A stretch of DNA of 64,000 bases from Cucumis sativus. Taxonomy: Eukaryota > Streptophyta > Magnoliopsida > Cucurbitales > Cucurbitaceae. This document shows, one piece after another, positions 12,670-26,113 of this stretch (position 1 is its first letter; the number at the start of each line of letters is the position of its first letter). The notes beneath the pieces were generated by a model. That model did not search any database and had not been told where the DNA came from. It saw nothing but the letters and a program-made list of their open reading frames with translations. The DNA is taken from positions 32,784,732-32,848,731 of the forward strand of contig NC_026657.2 in the NCBI RefSeq assembly GCF_000004075.3, read 5' to 3'. The translations under genes were made by a program, and so were the position numbers.

Positions 12670-14545
12670 AATGTTATCGACTATGCTTTCTTTTTTACTG
12701 ACAAGTTTCTATGTCACATCATGCACTAAATATTAAAGTATAGAAGAAGCAAAAAGTGACATCATCACTTTCGTCATCAATACAGCATTAAAACTTTGAT
12801 TTTCTTTTTCTCTTTCTTTCTTGCATTCTTCTAATATAATTGGTAAAATTTTCATTTTTATCCAATTGAAGCATATATTCATACAAGTTCTCAAGTTGTC
12901 TCTAAATCTGAAACATAAACCAAATAACTTATGATATTGTTATGTAGTAATAAGTTTATCACTCCCATTGCCTCCAAATCATATATAGTAAGTATGATTT
13001 TAGATTAAAATCAACTCGCGAATAATTTTAAGAAGTGAAGATAAGAAACACTTGCAATGGCTATTTAAACAAAGAGAGAGAAAAAAAGATAACTTATACA
13101 ATGATTTTGTTTTATTCTTGATATTTATTGAAGTCACGATAGCAAAAATAGTAATAGTTGGTAGGGTTTGAATTCAAACTTTTTATATTTTTAAAAACAA
13201 GACACATTAGTATTACTATTTTAATTATTTAACAAAAGACGTATTATAGATTTTTAAGCTTTAGTATGTTATGACACAAACATTAGTTATAAATTTGTTT
13301 AAAATAAGCACAACCAGAAAAATGGAACGAAAAATTATTTATAAATATTATAAAGTAGTGCATAGTTTAGCAAGTAGAAGTTGGGTTGAAGCTAATTCTG
13401 ATTAATTAGAGAATTGAGAGGTTTGTTAATTATATTAAAGTACTTGTATTACTTCATTTTGAAAATGATGGTTAAATCTAAAAGTAATTTGGTTGTATAA
13501 AGGGAAAGTTATGTATATTCATCGTCAATGTAATCATGAAGGTTTGATGTCTTATAGGGAAAAGAAATGAAAAGTGAGAGAGAAGTGTGTAGAAACTTAG
13601 GTGGGGATGAGAGAGTATAGACAAATGGGCAGAAGCTAGCCACATTGTGAATTGGGAAAAGATTAACAGTAAGAAAGCTGCCCTTCTCATTGCACACAAA
13701 CATAAACACTTGTCCAAATCCTATATGAATAACAAAAACAAATCCATTCTCTCTTTTTTTTCAAAGATTCCCACTTCAAATCATTCATTCATTCATTCCT
13801 TCCTTCCTTCCTTCCCTTCTTTACATTATCATTGTCACTTTAACTTCAACACACGAAAACACTTTGTCATTTTGTTATTCAAAATTATGTGTTATTAGTT
13901 AAGATTCGTCTGTGAATTTGGGATGTCCATCCGTGACCTGTACCCACTCCACTCCTCTTCTTTTCTTTTTTTTTTTTTAAAAATTTATTTATATAAAAAG
14001 AAAGAAAGAATTGAAATTGGTATCAAAATGGGATTTGAATTCTGTGGTAAGAGCAGGGTATAGTATTGTGACCCATTTTTGGATTTTGTTTCCACACAAA
14101 CAACAAAACCTACATCCACACTCTTAAGTCTTAACCCCATATCCTTCTATTAACTCCAACTTCTTTTTCTTTTCCCTTCTGTAATTAACAAAACCCATGT
14201 TGTATTAGGGTTTAATTTAGTTTTTAGAGAGCTAGGGATGGATCCAAGACCCACCACTTGTTAGGTTTTACATTTAACTCCATCACAAATCTTGTATTGT
14301 TAGGGATGTAAGTGGGATATATTATGTTATTCCCCCTTATTAATCTCACATTGTTTCATAATTTGGATTAAAACGTATTATTTGAAGTTAATTAAAGTAA
14401 ACAATATTCTCTTTTTAAATTAATTAAATTTTATAAGTTGATTTCTCCCCTCCCTTTGCTTCAATTTTTCTAATTGAAATACATATATAAAGTAACAATA
14501 TACTATATTTCTTCTGCATAAGATTGGATTAAATAATATCTATAT

Positions 14546-14564
14546 CTATATATATATATATATA
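14546..14564. repeat. (TA)n microsatellite
   Basis: Alternating TA run preceded by TATC units. Confidence 0.8.
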
Positions 14565-15200
14565 CACTAGGTATTTGTGTGCACAATTTGGGACCCGAGA
14601 TCTATTCTTTTATTTTATTTTTGGAAAGAAAAACACTTCATTATTTTATTTAACATTGAAATTTAGTCAATTATGTATCTTTATTTGCTTTGGATGATTT
14701 AGTTTATTAGATTCTTTTCCGAAATATACCATAAATAGAGGGATTTGTTATATAGATATATATATAAAGTTAAGATAGAGTGATGTGATCTAAGAAAGTA
14801 TTCCATTATAATGGTAAGAGGATGGATTATTCTTCTAAACAATGCAACAACTACACAAATAACAAATTAAAGATCAAGAAAATTTAAAAGCACTCTAATT
14901 AACATATAATACCTTCTTTAATTAAGTTGTACTAATTAAATTATGGAAATTAATATATAGATATTACAAATTGCCTCTCTTTTACTTTATTTAATTTAAC
15001 ATTGTGAGATGGTGGAGACTGACAATCTCTCTTTGATACAACATATATAAAGATAAATATTCAAGTAGGAAATTTAAAACAATAATTAACATTACCATAT
15101 TAACTTGATGGTTAGTTGAATTAAATTCATCATTATTATAACATATACTTATAGCTATCTTAAAACTATTTGAAAACCAACTTTATTGCTACCATGTTTA

Positions 15201-15226
15201 CTTTCTTTCTTTCTTTCTTTCTTTTT
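15201..15226. repeat. (CTTT)n microsatellite
   Basis: Five to six CTTT units followed by a T run. Confidence 0.85.
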
Positions 15227-17629
15227 TATAAATATTAATCCTCTCCTTCTTTATTTATAATTCAAACTAAAACAATTTAAATCAAAATAATTTGGAATCT
15301 GAATAGCAAGAAGAGAGAGGCTTTTGTAGAAAAGCCTAATTATGAAGAAGATCCCAACCAAGAATGATATAAGGGTGTTATTTTGGAAAATTTTAAAATC
15401 TAGGTTTCATACTATAAAAGGTTAATATTGGTGTTGCATCACTTTCAAATGATCATTTTCCAAACTTATTTATATATTAAAGGATTAATTAGAGGTTTAT
15501 TTTTCCTTAATTAAAATAAGTTAATAATATCTCCTTTTCTTTTGTCCTATTGCTCGGGATTTAAGCAATTTTTTTGCAAAATTTAATAGTCTATATTTCA
15601 ACAATAATATAATTAGCAGCCTACTTCATTTTAAGTTGGGTTGTCCACAGTGAAGTTGAATCCAGAGATTATTTAGTTTTTAAATATCCTTCTAGTAAGG
15701 TTGTTTTGATAAAATGCCTTTAGTGAGGAAGATGTGTTCTCATAAATCTCAATTCGTTAGCTTAGATAATCGATTAAGGCTTAAAAGAACACAATATCCA
15801 TAGAGTTTGTAACATTGAGTTTTCTAAAGTAATTAGTTTCAGTATTCAATTTGCGAGGTTCTTATGTTCTATGTGATTTGAGGCTTCTCAAAAACAGAAA
15901 GGTTTCTCTTTCATTGTTAGCAATAAAAAGTTATTAATATGCATTTTAATTATGTCACTTTTGGAATATAATTAAACATTCACTCTTATAAAAAGAGGAA
16001 AAAATTAAGGATTTTTTAAGGAGTACTCATATAGTTTGTGCAATATAGTAATTGAAAGGAAAAAAGGTTAATTGATTTTGTGGCTTAATTAGTAAACATG
16101 TGACAACTAAGACTTAATTAAAATACATATTTGCAACTGTCATTTATTAGTCCACCAATAATAAAAATCCTTAAGAGGGAGTCCATGGGGAATTAATTAA
16201 GATTAATAATATTAGGGGTAGGATGTAGATACATCCATATGGTTTCATTCTTTCCAAGTGAGATAGTGAAAGACATCAACTATTTGGCTCAACTCCCTTT
16301 ATAATTACTACTAAAGTTGTTGATTTATTTATTTAAATTAAAAAAAAAAATAATCATGGGTTTTTTTTCTTCATAAAATTATTAAGCTAAGTCACTTCAA
16401 GTTGTGGTTCATTTTTCTCTATTACAATTCAACACCTTTCAAAAAGGAAAAAAAAAAAAACTTGTGTAGACCTAAACTTAGAGGTTTCAAAATATGATTT
16501 AGTCTAAAAGTTTTGGATTTAGTTTCAACTTAGTCTTTTCATTTTAAAATGTTAAGACATTATTGAGTGATGTTTGAGTTTTATTTCACTTTTGTTTTTA
16601 ATTAATTTAGCCTTCTAGTTTGGATTTTTTTTCATTAAATATCTACTTTCACTCTTTTTAGTGTTAATGTTTAGGGTTTGTTAATTAGTTTAAAATAATT
16701 AGTGAAAATTTAACCGTGAGCGATGGAGTTTTCTAGTTCTGAGAGAATTCTCTTCAAATTCTTTAACTAGTATCAAATTCAATTGTTTTTATCTTTCGCG
16801 GGTAAATAACATGACAATTTGTGATTGGTCTAAAAGTTCTCGTTCAACTTTACTAAAAGATAAAAAAATAATTTATAATTCTTTTAAATTAATAATAGAC
16901 CACGAAAAAAGAAAAGAAAAAGATCAGACAGCTAGAGACATTGATATATTCTACATATTGAAATCATGTCATTCTAACATATATTAGAAAAAGCCATATA
17001 CATGTATTTATATACATATATATTAACTAATGGAAAGTTGGCATTTAAATTAATATAACTTTAACATATATATTGATATCAAATATGTGATATATTAATA
17101 TATGAATGTACATATAGTTCTTGCCTTTTATATTCCTATATATGTAGCATCAACAAATTTAGTGTAGGTATAGGAACTTTGAACTTCCCTAAACTTTATA
17201 ACTTGTTATATATATAATTGAAATTGTGTTTAAATTTTTAATTGAATTAAAAGTAAATTAGTCTTTTAATCCTTTAGACTCAATTTCAAACTCCACTTTT
17301 CATATTTTATAGATTACTTTTACCACCATATAATTTGTACCACTAATTGCTAGCTTTAAAAAAAAAATCCATACCACAATTGTTTTTCAAGTACATTCAA
17401 ATAAATAACACAAGATATTTTTTATTAGTATTTCAACGTATGTAGTATCTAAAGCAACTAAAATTTCAAAAACACATATTACAACATAAAATTGAAAAAC
17501 CAGACAATAGATCGATTTGAGGTCTAAATCATCGAAACAATAACATATATCTTGTCACACACCAACCATATATATAAAAAATTTAAAACAAATTTAATCT
17601 TAGTGAGAAAAAGGAAAAAAGAAAGCAAG

Positions 17630-17651
17630 AGCTACAAGCTACAAGCTACAA
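17630..17651. repeat. AGCTACA triplication
   Basis: Three tandem 7-bp AGCTACA units, about 385 bp upstream of the NPF start codon. Confidence 0.8.
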
Positions 17652-17962
17652 GGCAAGAACAAAAATTTATATGCCAATAGTAATGTATGTGTGTGTGATC
17701 CATAGGCAATAATTTGGAGCTTTCTTACACACATATCATAAATTAAAAAGGTATAGTTGAATCAAGACAACCAACTCTCTCAATAATTTGGACCTAAATT
17801 TATCAAAAAAAGAAAGAAGAACAAAAAAAAGTGGGTGTGGCAGAGAGGGTCACATGCCATTGGCCAAAGTGGGGTCTCAACTTTTGGAGGAACCCTAGCT
17901 ATATTTTGCTTTTTATATTGAGAGATGATATGAAACGCAGCGTTTTGTGTGATAGAGAGGGT

Positions 17963-17970
17963 TATAAATA
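17963..17970 (+). promoter_or_regulatory. TATA box of NPF3.1-type gene
   Basis: TATAAATA lies 53 bp upstream of the ATG at 18016, which would give a leader of only about 20 nt. The surrounding sequence GGTTATAAATAGGG is a strong plant TATA context. Confidence 0.65.
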
Positions 17971-18015
17971 GGGCTAAAGAGAAGGGTTTGGAAATGGGCA
18001 AAGAGATAAATAAGA

Positions 18016-21000
18016 ATGGAGATTGAGTCCCTCAGAGTGAGTGTTGATGAGAAGGTTCTGAAAGATGAAGAGAAAAATGAGAAAGAAGAAATGAAGATGA
18101 AGATGAAGATGAAGAGAAAGCTTGGTGGTGTCAAGACAATGCCTTTCATTCTTGGTACCTACTTTCTTTTTTTTGTTTAATTTATGTTTTAGTTTCGTTT
18201 TTTAAAAACATGATTCGATGATGCAATAATTTGTTTAAGTATATAAAGATTGAAATATTCATATATTTAAGATTCAACATTGACGTTCGAAAATTAATTG
18301 ATAATTTGTTATTGTTGTTATTATTATTATAATTTTTGTATCTTTTTATATTCGTTAATAAATTTCTTTGTGATATATTCATGTATAATTAGAATTTGTT
18401 ATCGATATCAATAATAAAATTTTAATTATTGGTGTTGATATCAAAGTAGAATAATAAGTATAAAAACAATTTTTGAAAAGATCTAAAAGCTAGAGTGAGA
18501 GTTTGAACTTAAAAGATTTTAAATCATTAAAATTGAAACTATAAAAAGTAAACTTTTTAAAACCACTTTTTTTAATATTCTTTTTTCTTCATGTGATTTT
18601 TCTATAATGATAGTTTGAAATTAAAATATTTCTTTCTCACAAATTGGACTTAGGACAAAATTCAACCATTAGAAATAAGAGTTTAATCATTTTTTTTCCC
18701 TTTAAAATGAGGTATATTATTTTTCCTCACACAGTTTCTTTGGATAGTTTGATTACTTTTTTTTCTTAAAAACAAACTTAATAAAAAATTTAGTTACATA
18801 ACTAATAAAAAATAATTTCTTAGTCCCTCACAAGTTACAATTTGGCAAAAGTAAATAAATAAATCAATCAAAGTCTAGATAAATAAAAAAATATTATTAA
18901 ATTGATGGCCTGATTTTTCCTCTCTCTCTATATATATTAGGAAGGCTTTGATATTGTGTGGAAAATAACTTTTGTTCTCAAAGATAAATATCCATTTATA
19001 GAAAGAAGAAATCATTTGTATTATATTTAAAACCTTTTTAAAAAAAATTACGAAGCCAACATTTAATCCTTCAATCTAAAAATTAAAAATAAAAAAGATA
19101 TGTTCAGATAGATTCCAGATATGCATAAGAAAATAATTATTATGATATTTTGACTCAATATTCATATAATAATAAATTGTGTGCATGTGAGTAAAAATTA
19201 ATAATTAAATAATTATCTAAGACATTGTTTTTTTTGTTTTTTTTTTTTATAAAATATAAAATATATTATGAATCTTTGATCTTGACTTTTGTCTTTTTTA
19301 AAATTTTATCCTTTGTCCCATTGTTGCCAACAAAATTACTTATCTCTCGTGATGTCTTTAATTAAACAATAATTAGGGAATAACAATTGAAACATATTAA
19401 TCAGCTTAGTCAAATTCTAATTACTTTTACAAAATAATTTAAGTATAATTAGGTAATATTTCAACTTTTTATCATACTTATATTATCATCTTGTAATTGT
19501 TTTAAACCTTATACTAATGAGTTAAGGAATGCAAATTGTGAGTAATATTAGAGTTAATTAGATGTGTGTGACCAAATATGCAAAATACACTAACTAGATC
19601 TCGTTATATATATATATATATAGACACATGACATTTGGGATATTGAATTAAGTTTAATTTATAAGTTGGAAGTTAGTAGATTGAGTTATGTTGATGTAAT
19701 TTATTTTGTGCGTAAATTATATTGTAATTGTAGGAAATGAAGTGTGCGATAGATTTGCAAGCTCAGGGTTTCATTCCAACATTATAACATATTTGACACA
19801 AGATCTTAACATGCCTCTTGTTCCTGCCTCCAACATTCTCACCAACTTTGCTGCAACTTCTAGCTTCACTTCCCTTATCGGCGCTCTCATTGCCGATTCC
19901 TTTGCTGGTCGCTTCTGGACCATCACCATCGCCTCCATCATCTATGAGCTCGTACGAAAAATCACCACCACCTTAACTTTATTTTTAAAGAAAAATTAAA
20001 GTTTAGGTGCTGACTAAACTTAATATAGTTTACTATCCTATATAAAAGGAATCCATGATATACATGCAGCTTAGGTGGGGCTTAATCATTATCCTTATAT
20101 TTAGACGATACACAAGTTACTCTTTTTTATGACTCTTTGTATGTTATTTGTAGGGAATGGTTACCATCACCATTTCAGCTATACTCCCATCGCTCCACCC
20201 GCCACCTTGCCCCACCCAAATCAATTGCACGCAAGCATCCGGCACGCAACTAATGATCCTTTATCTCGCCCTACTCCTCACATCTCTTGGCGCAGGCGGT
20301 ATTCGACCCTGTGTTGTTGCATTTGCCGCCGACCAATTCGACATGACGAAGGTCGGTATTGCAGGGCGAACGTGGAACTTCTTCAATTGGTACTATTTTT
20401 GCATGGGAATGGCGACTCTCACAGCCCTGACCGTGGTGGTGTATATTCAAGACAACGTGGGGTGGGGGTGGGGGTTCGGCCTTCCGACCATAGCCATGGC
20501 CTTGTCTGTTGTGGCATTTGTTGTGGGCTCGCCACTTTACAACAAACTCAAGCCAAGTGGGAGCCCTTTGGTTCGATTGGCTCAGGTTGTGGTTGCGGCC
20601 TTCAAGAACCGAAAGGCTGTTTTGCCTGATGACTCTAAGCTTTTGTATAGGAACCATGAGCTTGATGCTGCCATTGCTATTCAAGGAAGGCTTGTCCACA
20701 CTGATCAGTTCAAGTATGTCTAAATTATTAGTCAAAATTAATTAAACACAATTTTCAAAGACCTTAAATATTAATAAAAAAAAAAATATAATGGTTACCA
20801 AACCAAGTCTTTTAAGATACTTATCAATTTATACATAGGTTTATTACTCAATTCCTATCGTTGTTGAATTAAGAAAAAGTAAACATATAATAGAATGGTT
20901 TTTACATGTTAGAACTAAATATATATAATTTTTTTTTTGGAAAAAAAAATCATTTTAAAGTATGATTTCTAAATTATTTTAGTTTTAAAAAAATTACATT

Positions 21001-22045
21001 TTTAAGTTCGAGTCTTGGTTTGTTTAGTTTTGTTTCAAGCTTGAAAATTTGTAGTTTAACCTTAATTATTTACTAAACACAAACAAGTTGGACTATGCTC
21101 ATTTGAACAACTTTGATGTCATTTATATATTTTTGCAACATTTTCAGGTGGTTGGACAAGGCTGCAGTCATAACAAGTCCGGATTCAACAGCCAATCCAC
21201 CGAATCTGTGGCGGCTGGCCACCGTGCACAGAGTCGAAGAGCTAAAATCCATCATTAGAATGCTTCCAATATGGGCGGCCGGAATCCTCCTAGTGACAGC
21301 CTCATCTCATCAACACAGCTTCACAATCCAACAAGCTAGAACAATGAACCGTCATCTAACACCCACCTTCCAAATTCCACCCGCCACCCTCTCCATCTTC
21401 GGCATCCTATCGATGCTCACCGGCCTCGTTCTCTACGACCGTCTCCTCGTCCCCTTCGCCAAAAAGCTCACCCACAACCCCTCGGGCATCACTTGCCTCC
21501 AACGAATGGGTGTAGGTTTCGCCATCAACATCCTCGCCACCCTAGTCTCATCCATTGTTGAAATCAAACGAAAAAAAGTCGCTGCAAACCATGGTTTGCT
21601 CGACAATCCAACCGCAACAATTCCATTTAGCGTGTTTTGGTTGGTACCACAGTTTTGGCTTCATGGGATCGCGGAGGTGTTCATGTCGGTTGGGCATTTG
21701 GAGTTCATGTACGACCAGTCGCCGGAGAGCTTGAGGAGTACAGCAACGGCGTTGTATTGGCTCGCAATATCGGTGGGAAATTATATAGGGACATTGATGG
21801 TTTATCTTGTGCATAAGTATACTGGGGAAGAGCATAATTGGTTGCCTGATAGGAATTTGAATAGAGGAAGATTGGAGTATTATTATTGGTTAGTGAGTGG
21901 GATTCAAGTTATGAATCTTGTGTATTATGTGATTTGTGCTTGGTTTTATACTTATAAGCCTTTGGAAGAGGAGAAGATTAACATAGAGAACAAAGATGGT
22001 GATCAAGAGTGGGAGAGGTGTGAAGACACAATTAAGATAGCTTAA
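18016..22045 (+). CDS. NPF3.1: NPF3.1-type NRT1/PTR transporter (CsNitr1-like)
   Basis: Four exons, 18016-18154, 19734-19951, 20154-20713 and 21148-22045, join in frame with GT-AG junctions to give 1,815 nt or 604 residues, a normal NPF length. An in-frame TAA at 18007 fixes the first ATG. NPF proteins are 12-TM proton-coupled transporters. The start of TM1 reads KLGGVKTMPFILGNEVCDRFAS, in which the usual ExxER appears as ExxDR. Other family blocks are LLLTSLGAGGIRPCVVAFAADQFD in exon 3, and NFFNWYYF. The C-terminal half is exon 4, with HGIAEVFMSVGHLEF and YDQSPESLRSTATALYW. Arabidopsis NPF3.1 moves nitrate, nitrite and gibberellin; cucumber CsNitr1, of the same clade, was described as a chloroplast-envelope nitrite transporter. 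Residues 1-36 are acidic then basic, with an MK repeat, and do not look like a classical transit peptide. It converges on the CYP94 gene. Confidence 0.93.
18155..19733 (+). other. Intron 1 of NPF3.1-type gene
   Basis: The 1,579-bp intron has donor G/GTACCT and acceptor TTGTAG/GAAATG. It is by far the longest of the gene's introns, very AT-rich, with a TA run near 19605-19620. The short frames inside it are low-complexity. Confidence 0.85.
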
Positions 22046-23676
22046 TTTAATTTTAAGTACTATTTGTAATTTTCAGTAATTAGGGGGTCAAGTACTTGTT
22101 TGGAAAAGATATAGGGTTTTGAAATATGATTTTCTTTACAAAGAATTGTGCTTAATTGTATTGTATGGCAGTAATATGTGTAGTAGTCATGTGGATGGTT
22201 TTAGCTAGGGTTTAATTATGTATTCCAAAGAAAAATTGATCAAGAAAAAAAGGTTAAATGTCATGTGTTTCACAGCAATAATGTATCAAGAAATTAGGGG
22301 AAAGTGAAAAAGCTAAGGGTCAACCTTGAATATATATAGAAATGAATAACATAGCTTGACAACACCTGTTAAGATGTGTTGTTGGAAATTGTTTAGAAAC
22401 AACTATTTCATTAACTTTATATAATATATGGTGTGGTGATTAGTTGAAAAATTAGTAATAATAAAGTTTTATAATATGGATGGTACACTTGGAGATTTAG
22501 ATAAAGATGATTACAGGGGGTCTAATCATATTTAAAATGGTTTTGAATTAGAAAAGGAAAAAAGAAATTTTGGAAATTGATAGTGTTTTAAATCAACCAT
22601 CTATTTAACTATTGGAAGTAGCCAAAATAGTTGAGAGATGTTAGAAGAAAAGTTTTGGAAGAACGAGATAATTCAATTGAAAGGGTTGATATTAATTGAA
22701 GATCTCACATTTGACAAATACTAAAAATGAGAAGACACCATAAAGATACTTGAAGATATTATTTTTAATATAGTTTTTTAGAAGATACGAAACGAAACAG
22801 GTAAGTAGATGCACATAAGAAACTTAATGTGAAGTGGATCTCTTTAACACTACCTTTACCATCTCTATTTCAATGTATATTCGATAAGAACAAAAAGAAT
22901 CACATGTGAAGTCCAAAAACGGACTAGAAATAAAGCCGAAGAGAAATACGAAGCCAAGAAAACTAAGAGAAAACATTAATGTTCAAAGCAAAGCAATAGT
23001 GGCTTGGAGTGTATTAAACAAAGAGAAAATGTCTAATATTCAACTAGTTTCAATATAGTTAATTGATATTGAGATTAAATGTTATGTTAATCTAATAAAT
23101 AAAATGTATATTAACAAATAATTATATTTTAAAGTAACTATTTAATTTTTTTCTTTTTGAAAATTAAATGTATGTTTTCCAATTTTTTAAGCAAGTAAAA
23201 TGTATAACATTTTCACCCGAATTTAAGAAAGAAAGAAGTTTTAAAAAGAGGAATTATTATGGATAATACAAAAAAAATTATTTACAAAATATATAAAGAA
23301 TTTAAACAAACAGTTTGATATTTTACTATTTTTTAAATTGTCCTTTTTTTAAAAAAACTATTTTAAATTCGTTTTAAAATTTTAATATGCATTTTGAAAA
23401 TATTGGTAGAATTATTGATAATAAAACAAACAAATTTAGAGATGGAAAAAGGGTTGGTATGTTAAAAAACTAAAAAACAACCCTTTTTATAATCAAACAT
23501 CAATTTAAAAAAAGAAAAGAAAAAGAAAGAAAAGAAACTAAAACTTCATAAAAATTACTTATTCTTTGTACATACAGATCACACTGTGCGGAAAATGTAG
23601 AGTAGAAGAAAAAAAAACTTATTATTGAGAGGTTAAATCAAGAAATATGTTTTGGTGACGATCAGAAATTTGGGCC
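22046..23676. other. Convergent intergenic region between NPF and CYP94 genes
   Basis: It contains the 3' ends of two tail-to-tail genes. No CDS is supportable. AT-rich throughout. Confidence 0.6.
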
Positions 23677-25387
23677 TCAGATGGACAAACCCCTCTCTCT
23701 CTTTTTGATCATCACTTCTAAGCCATTCTCCATCCTCAATGTCAACGACAACAAATGCTTTGGACTCTTCTTCTTCTCCACCATTTCCACTTCAAACTTC
23801 TCAATCACTGCTGCAGCTATGCACTTCATCTGAATATAAGCCATGTCCTTCCCCAAACACATCCTCGGCCCCGCATGGAATATCGGGAACCGAAACGGAC
23901 TCTCCGTCTTACAAACCCCATTCTCCAACCACCTCTCTGGCGAATATTCTCCATAATCCTTCCCCCATATGCTCTCCATTCTCCCCATTGCATACGTATG
24001 GTACGTCACAAACCAACTCTTCCCAATAAACGTCCCATCGGGTAGCACGTCGTCGTTTCGACATGCTTTTGTATCGACTGGCACCGGTGGGTATAGACGG
24101 AGAGTCTCTGATATAGCTGCTTGTAGATAGTGCATGTCACGCAGTTCGTCGAAGCTATACATTTCTCCAATTTCCTTACGTGCTTTTGTTCGGATTGTTT
24201 CGAGTTCTGCGAGGATTTTTTGTTGGACATCGTGTCGAGAGGATAAGATCCAGAAGAACCATGTTAGAGCTGATGAAGTGGTATCTCGACCGGCGAGGAT
24301 GAAGCTTATGATTATGTCTCGAAGGAATTGTGGAGAATTGTTTTGGTCGCCCATGAACCGAGATAATAAATCTTGATCGTTTTCTATTTGGGTTGTTTTC
24401 TTTTCTTCTAATCTTGAGTGGATGATGTCTTCAGCAAATTTGTGAACTATAGCTATTGATTCATTTAGGGTTTTTTCTGATCCTATGTTAAAAAATTTCT
24501 TCACTTTGTACAAACCTGGGAAAGCATACATGAATCTGTTTTTGCAAAGATAAAACTAAGGTTAATTAGATGAATGTACCTCAAAACATTTTGTAATTTA
24601 ACAAGAAAATGAAAGCTCATTAAAAATTCCTCCATCCCGAAACACAGAGTACACAAGCAAGCAAGCATTACTTAAAATCTTAGCAAATGAAGTGGCGGAG
24701 AAGAAAGTACCTGCCGGCGCTGAGATTGGCGGCGTCCTCAAAAGCACGCATAAACTCAGCGGCGGAAGTGCCACCGCCGCCGAGACAAGCAGGGTCATAA
24801 TTAAAAGCCAATTTACAAACATTGTCAAACGCAAACCGTTCCAAAACATCCTGTAGATCCAAAATCCGTTCCGTTTCACAAGCTTTTCCAAAAATAGGCA
24901 ACAACCTACTCTGAATCTCAACTCGAACATTCTCCATAACAAAATTTCGCAACGATTTCGTATTGAATTCATAACTCGCCGTCTTCCTCTGTACTTTCCA
25001 AATTTCTCCGTCCGAGTTAAAAATTCCTCTGCCCAAGAAATCTTCCAAAAGTGAAATGAATCTTTCTCCTTTTGGGTAATTCTCAAATTGGGTCTTTAGT
25101 ATATGCTCAACAACAAGTGGGTTTGCAGTGATTACGCCGTGGACTTTTCCTGGCCGTTTGAACACCGAGGTGTTCGTTCGGCAGTTTCTCAAAACCTCTG
25201 TTGACCAGTCGAGAAAACGGTGGCGATTCAGTAAGAATAAGGGCAAGGTTCCAACAAAGGGGTAGTGTTTGAAGCCTTGTTGGGGTTTGGATTTTGATTT
25301 TGTAGAAGGGAAGAAGAGAAAGTAAATGGAAAAAGAGAAAAAAGTGAGGAAAATGAAGGGAGTTAGTGTTAGAACAGAGATATCCAT
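23677..25387 (-). CDS. CYP94: CYP94-family cytochrome P450 (fatty-acid omega-hydroxylase type)
   Basis: Two exons on the minus strand, 25387-24711 and 24535-23677, join as 1,536 nt (511 residues) with donor CAG/GTACTT and acceptor AACAG/ATTCAT. An N-terminal membrane anchor covers about residues 3-28, followed by a short basic/proline hinge (KSKSKPQQG). P450 signatures are all present: I-helix AGRDTTSSAL, K-helix ETLR (ExxR), PERW, and heme loop FPIFHAGPRMCLGKDM with the ligand cysteine. KVHGVITANPLVVEHILKT and FLGRGIFNSDGEIWKVQRK mark family CYP94, ER-bound enzymes that oxidise fatty-acid or jasmonoyl-isoleucine omega carbons. Many CYP94 genes have no intron, so the 175-bp intron is notable. 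Subfamily D is suggested by its proximity to SEC15A (CYP94D2 neighbours SEC15A in Arabidopsis as I remember it); the substrate is unknown. Confidence 0.92.
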
Positions 25388-25444
25388 TGGAGTCGGTGGA
25401 GAGGAAGAAAGGAAGGAAATAGTTTTTTTTTAGTGGATTATTTG

Positions 25445-25454
25445 AAAATATATA
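25445..25454 (-). promoter_or_regulatory. Possible TATA box of CYP94 gene
   Basis: Reading leftward, CCATTATATATTTTC lies about 60 bp upstream of the ATG at 25387. Position and sequence suit a plant TATA box; the leader between is pyrimidine-rich. Confidence 0.45.
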
Positions 25455-26113
25455 ATGGGAATGACAAATAATAATAATAAATAAATAAATAAATAAAAGA
25501 AAAAGATAAGAAAGGCATATGGAAAGTGTTAATTATTAGTTGAGTATGATATTTATTTGACACAAAAAATGGTGAAAATAGCTAGTGTTATAGTTCCAAT
25601 TATAACCTTAAATATAGCAAAATTTTAGTAGTTGGAGGGTTGAATAATAAACTTGATAAAAATTTAAAAATTTGTTTTTGGTTTTTCAATTTTTCTTATA
25701 AAATATGCCAAACATGATTTAAATAATTGAGAAATAATATACTCAATTTTTTGAAAAATTTGTGAAAGGGAGCTTAAAAAACTTGGCTTGGTTTTTTAGG
25801 AAGTCCCAAAATTTACATCACAAACATAAATCATTAGTTTGGAAAATAGTTTAATTTAAAAAGTTAAGTGTTTATCAACCAAAATTGATTTTTGGTTTTG
25901 GAAGTAAAATAAAATGATCTTAAATATAATTAAGCATAAACATGCCATGTATTTGTTTTTCCTACTCTTTGTTCAACAGATTTACTTTGTACAAGATCTA
26001 CAAGGTCACAATATTTTGAAACTTGGAATAGAAAGAACTCAAAACAATTTGATTGTGAACACACAAAAAGGTTAAAAAAATGTAAAGATTATACCACAAG
26101 TACTAATTGACTC
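25455..26113. other. AT-rich spacer between CYP94 gene and its inverted relic
   Basis: No coding signal. An ATAA/AATA simple run lies at about 25468-25498. This is the promoter side of the intact CYP94 gene. Confidence 0.55.

Larger units (their letters stand above)
11141..17962. other. AT-rich intergenic region without recognised genes
   Basis: Nearly 7 kb with no supportable CDS on either strand. It contains a duplicated 18-bp block near 12632-12669, a TA repeat at 14546-14564, a TTTC repeat at 15201-15226 and a triplicated AGCTACA at 17630-17651. The CT/TC-rich stretch at 13745-13830 and the block at 14080-14260 are the least AT-rich parts, but I see no open frame or RNA structure there. 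The right end is the NPF promoter. Confidence 0.6.

Noticed and set aside
20271..20735. 154-codon frame on the minus strand
   Set aside because: Antisense of NPF exon 3, which has clear transporter motifs.
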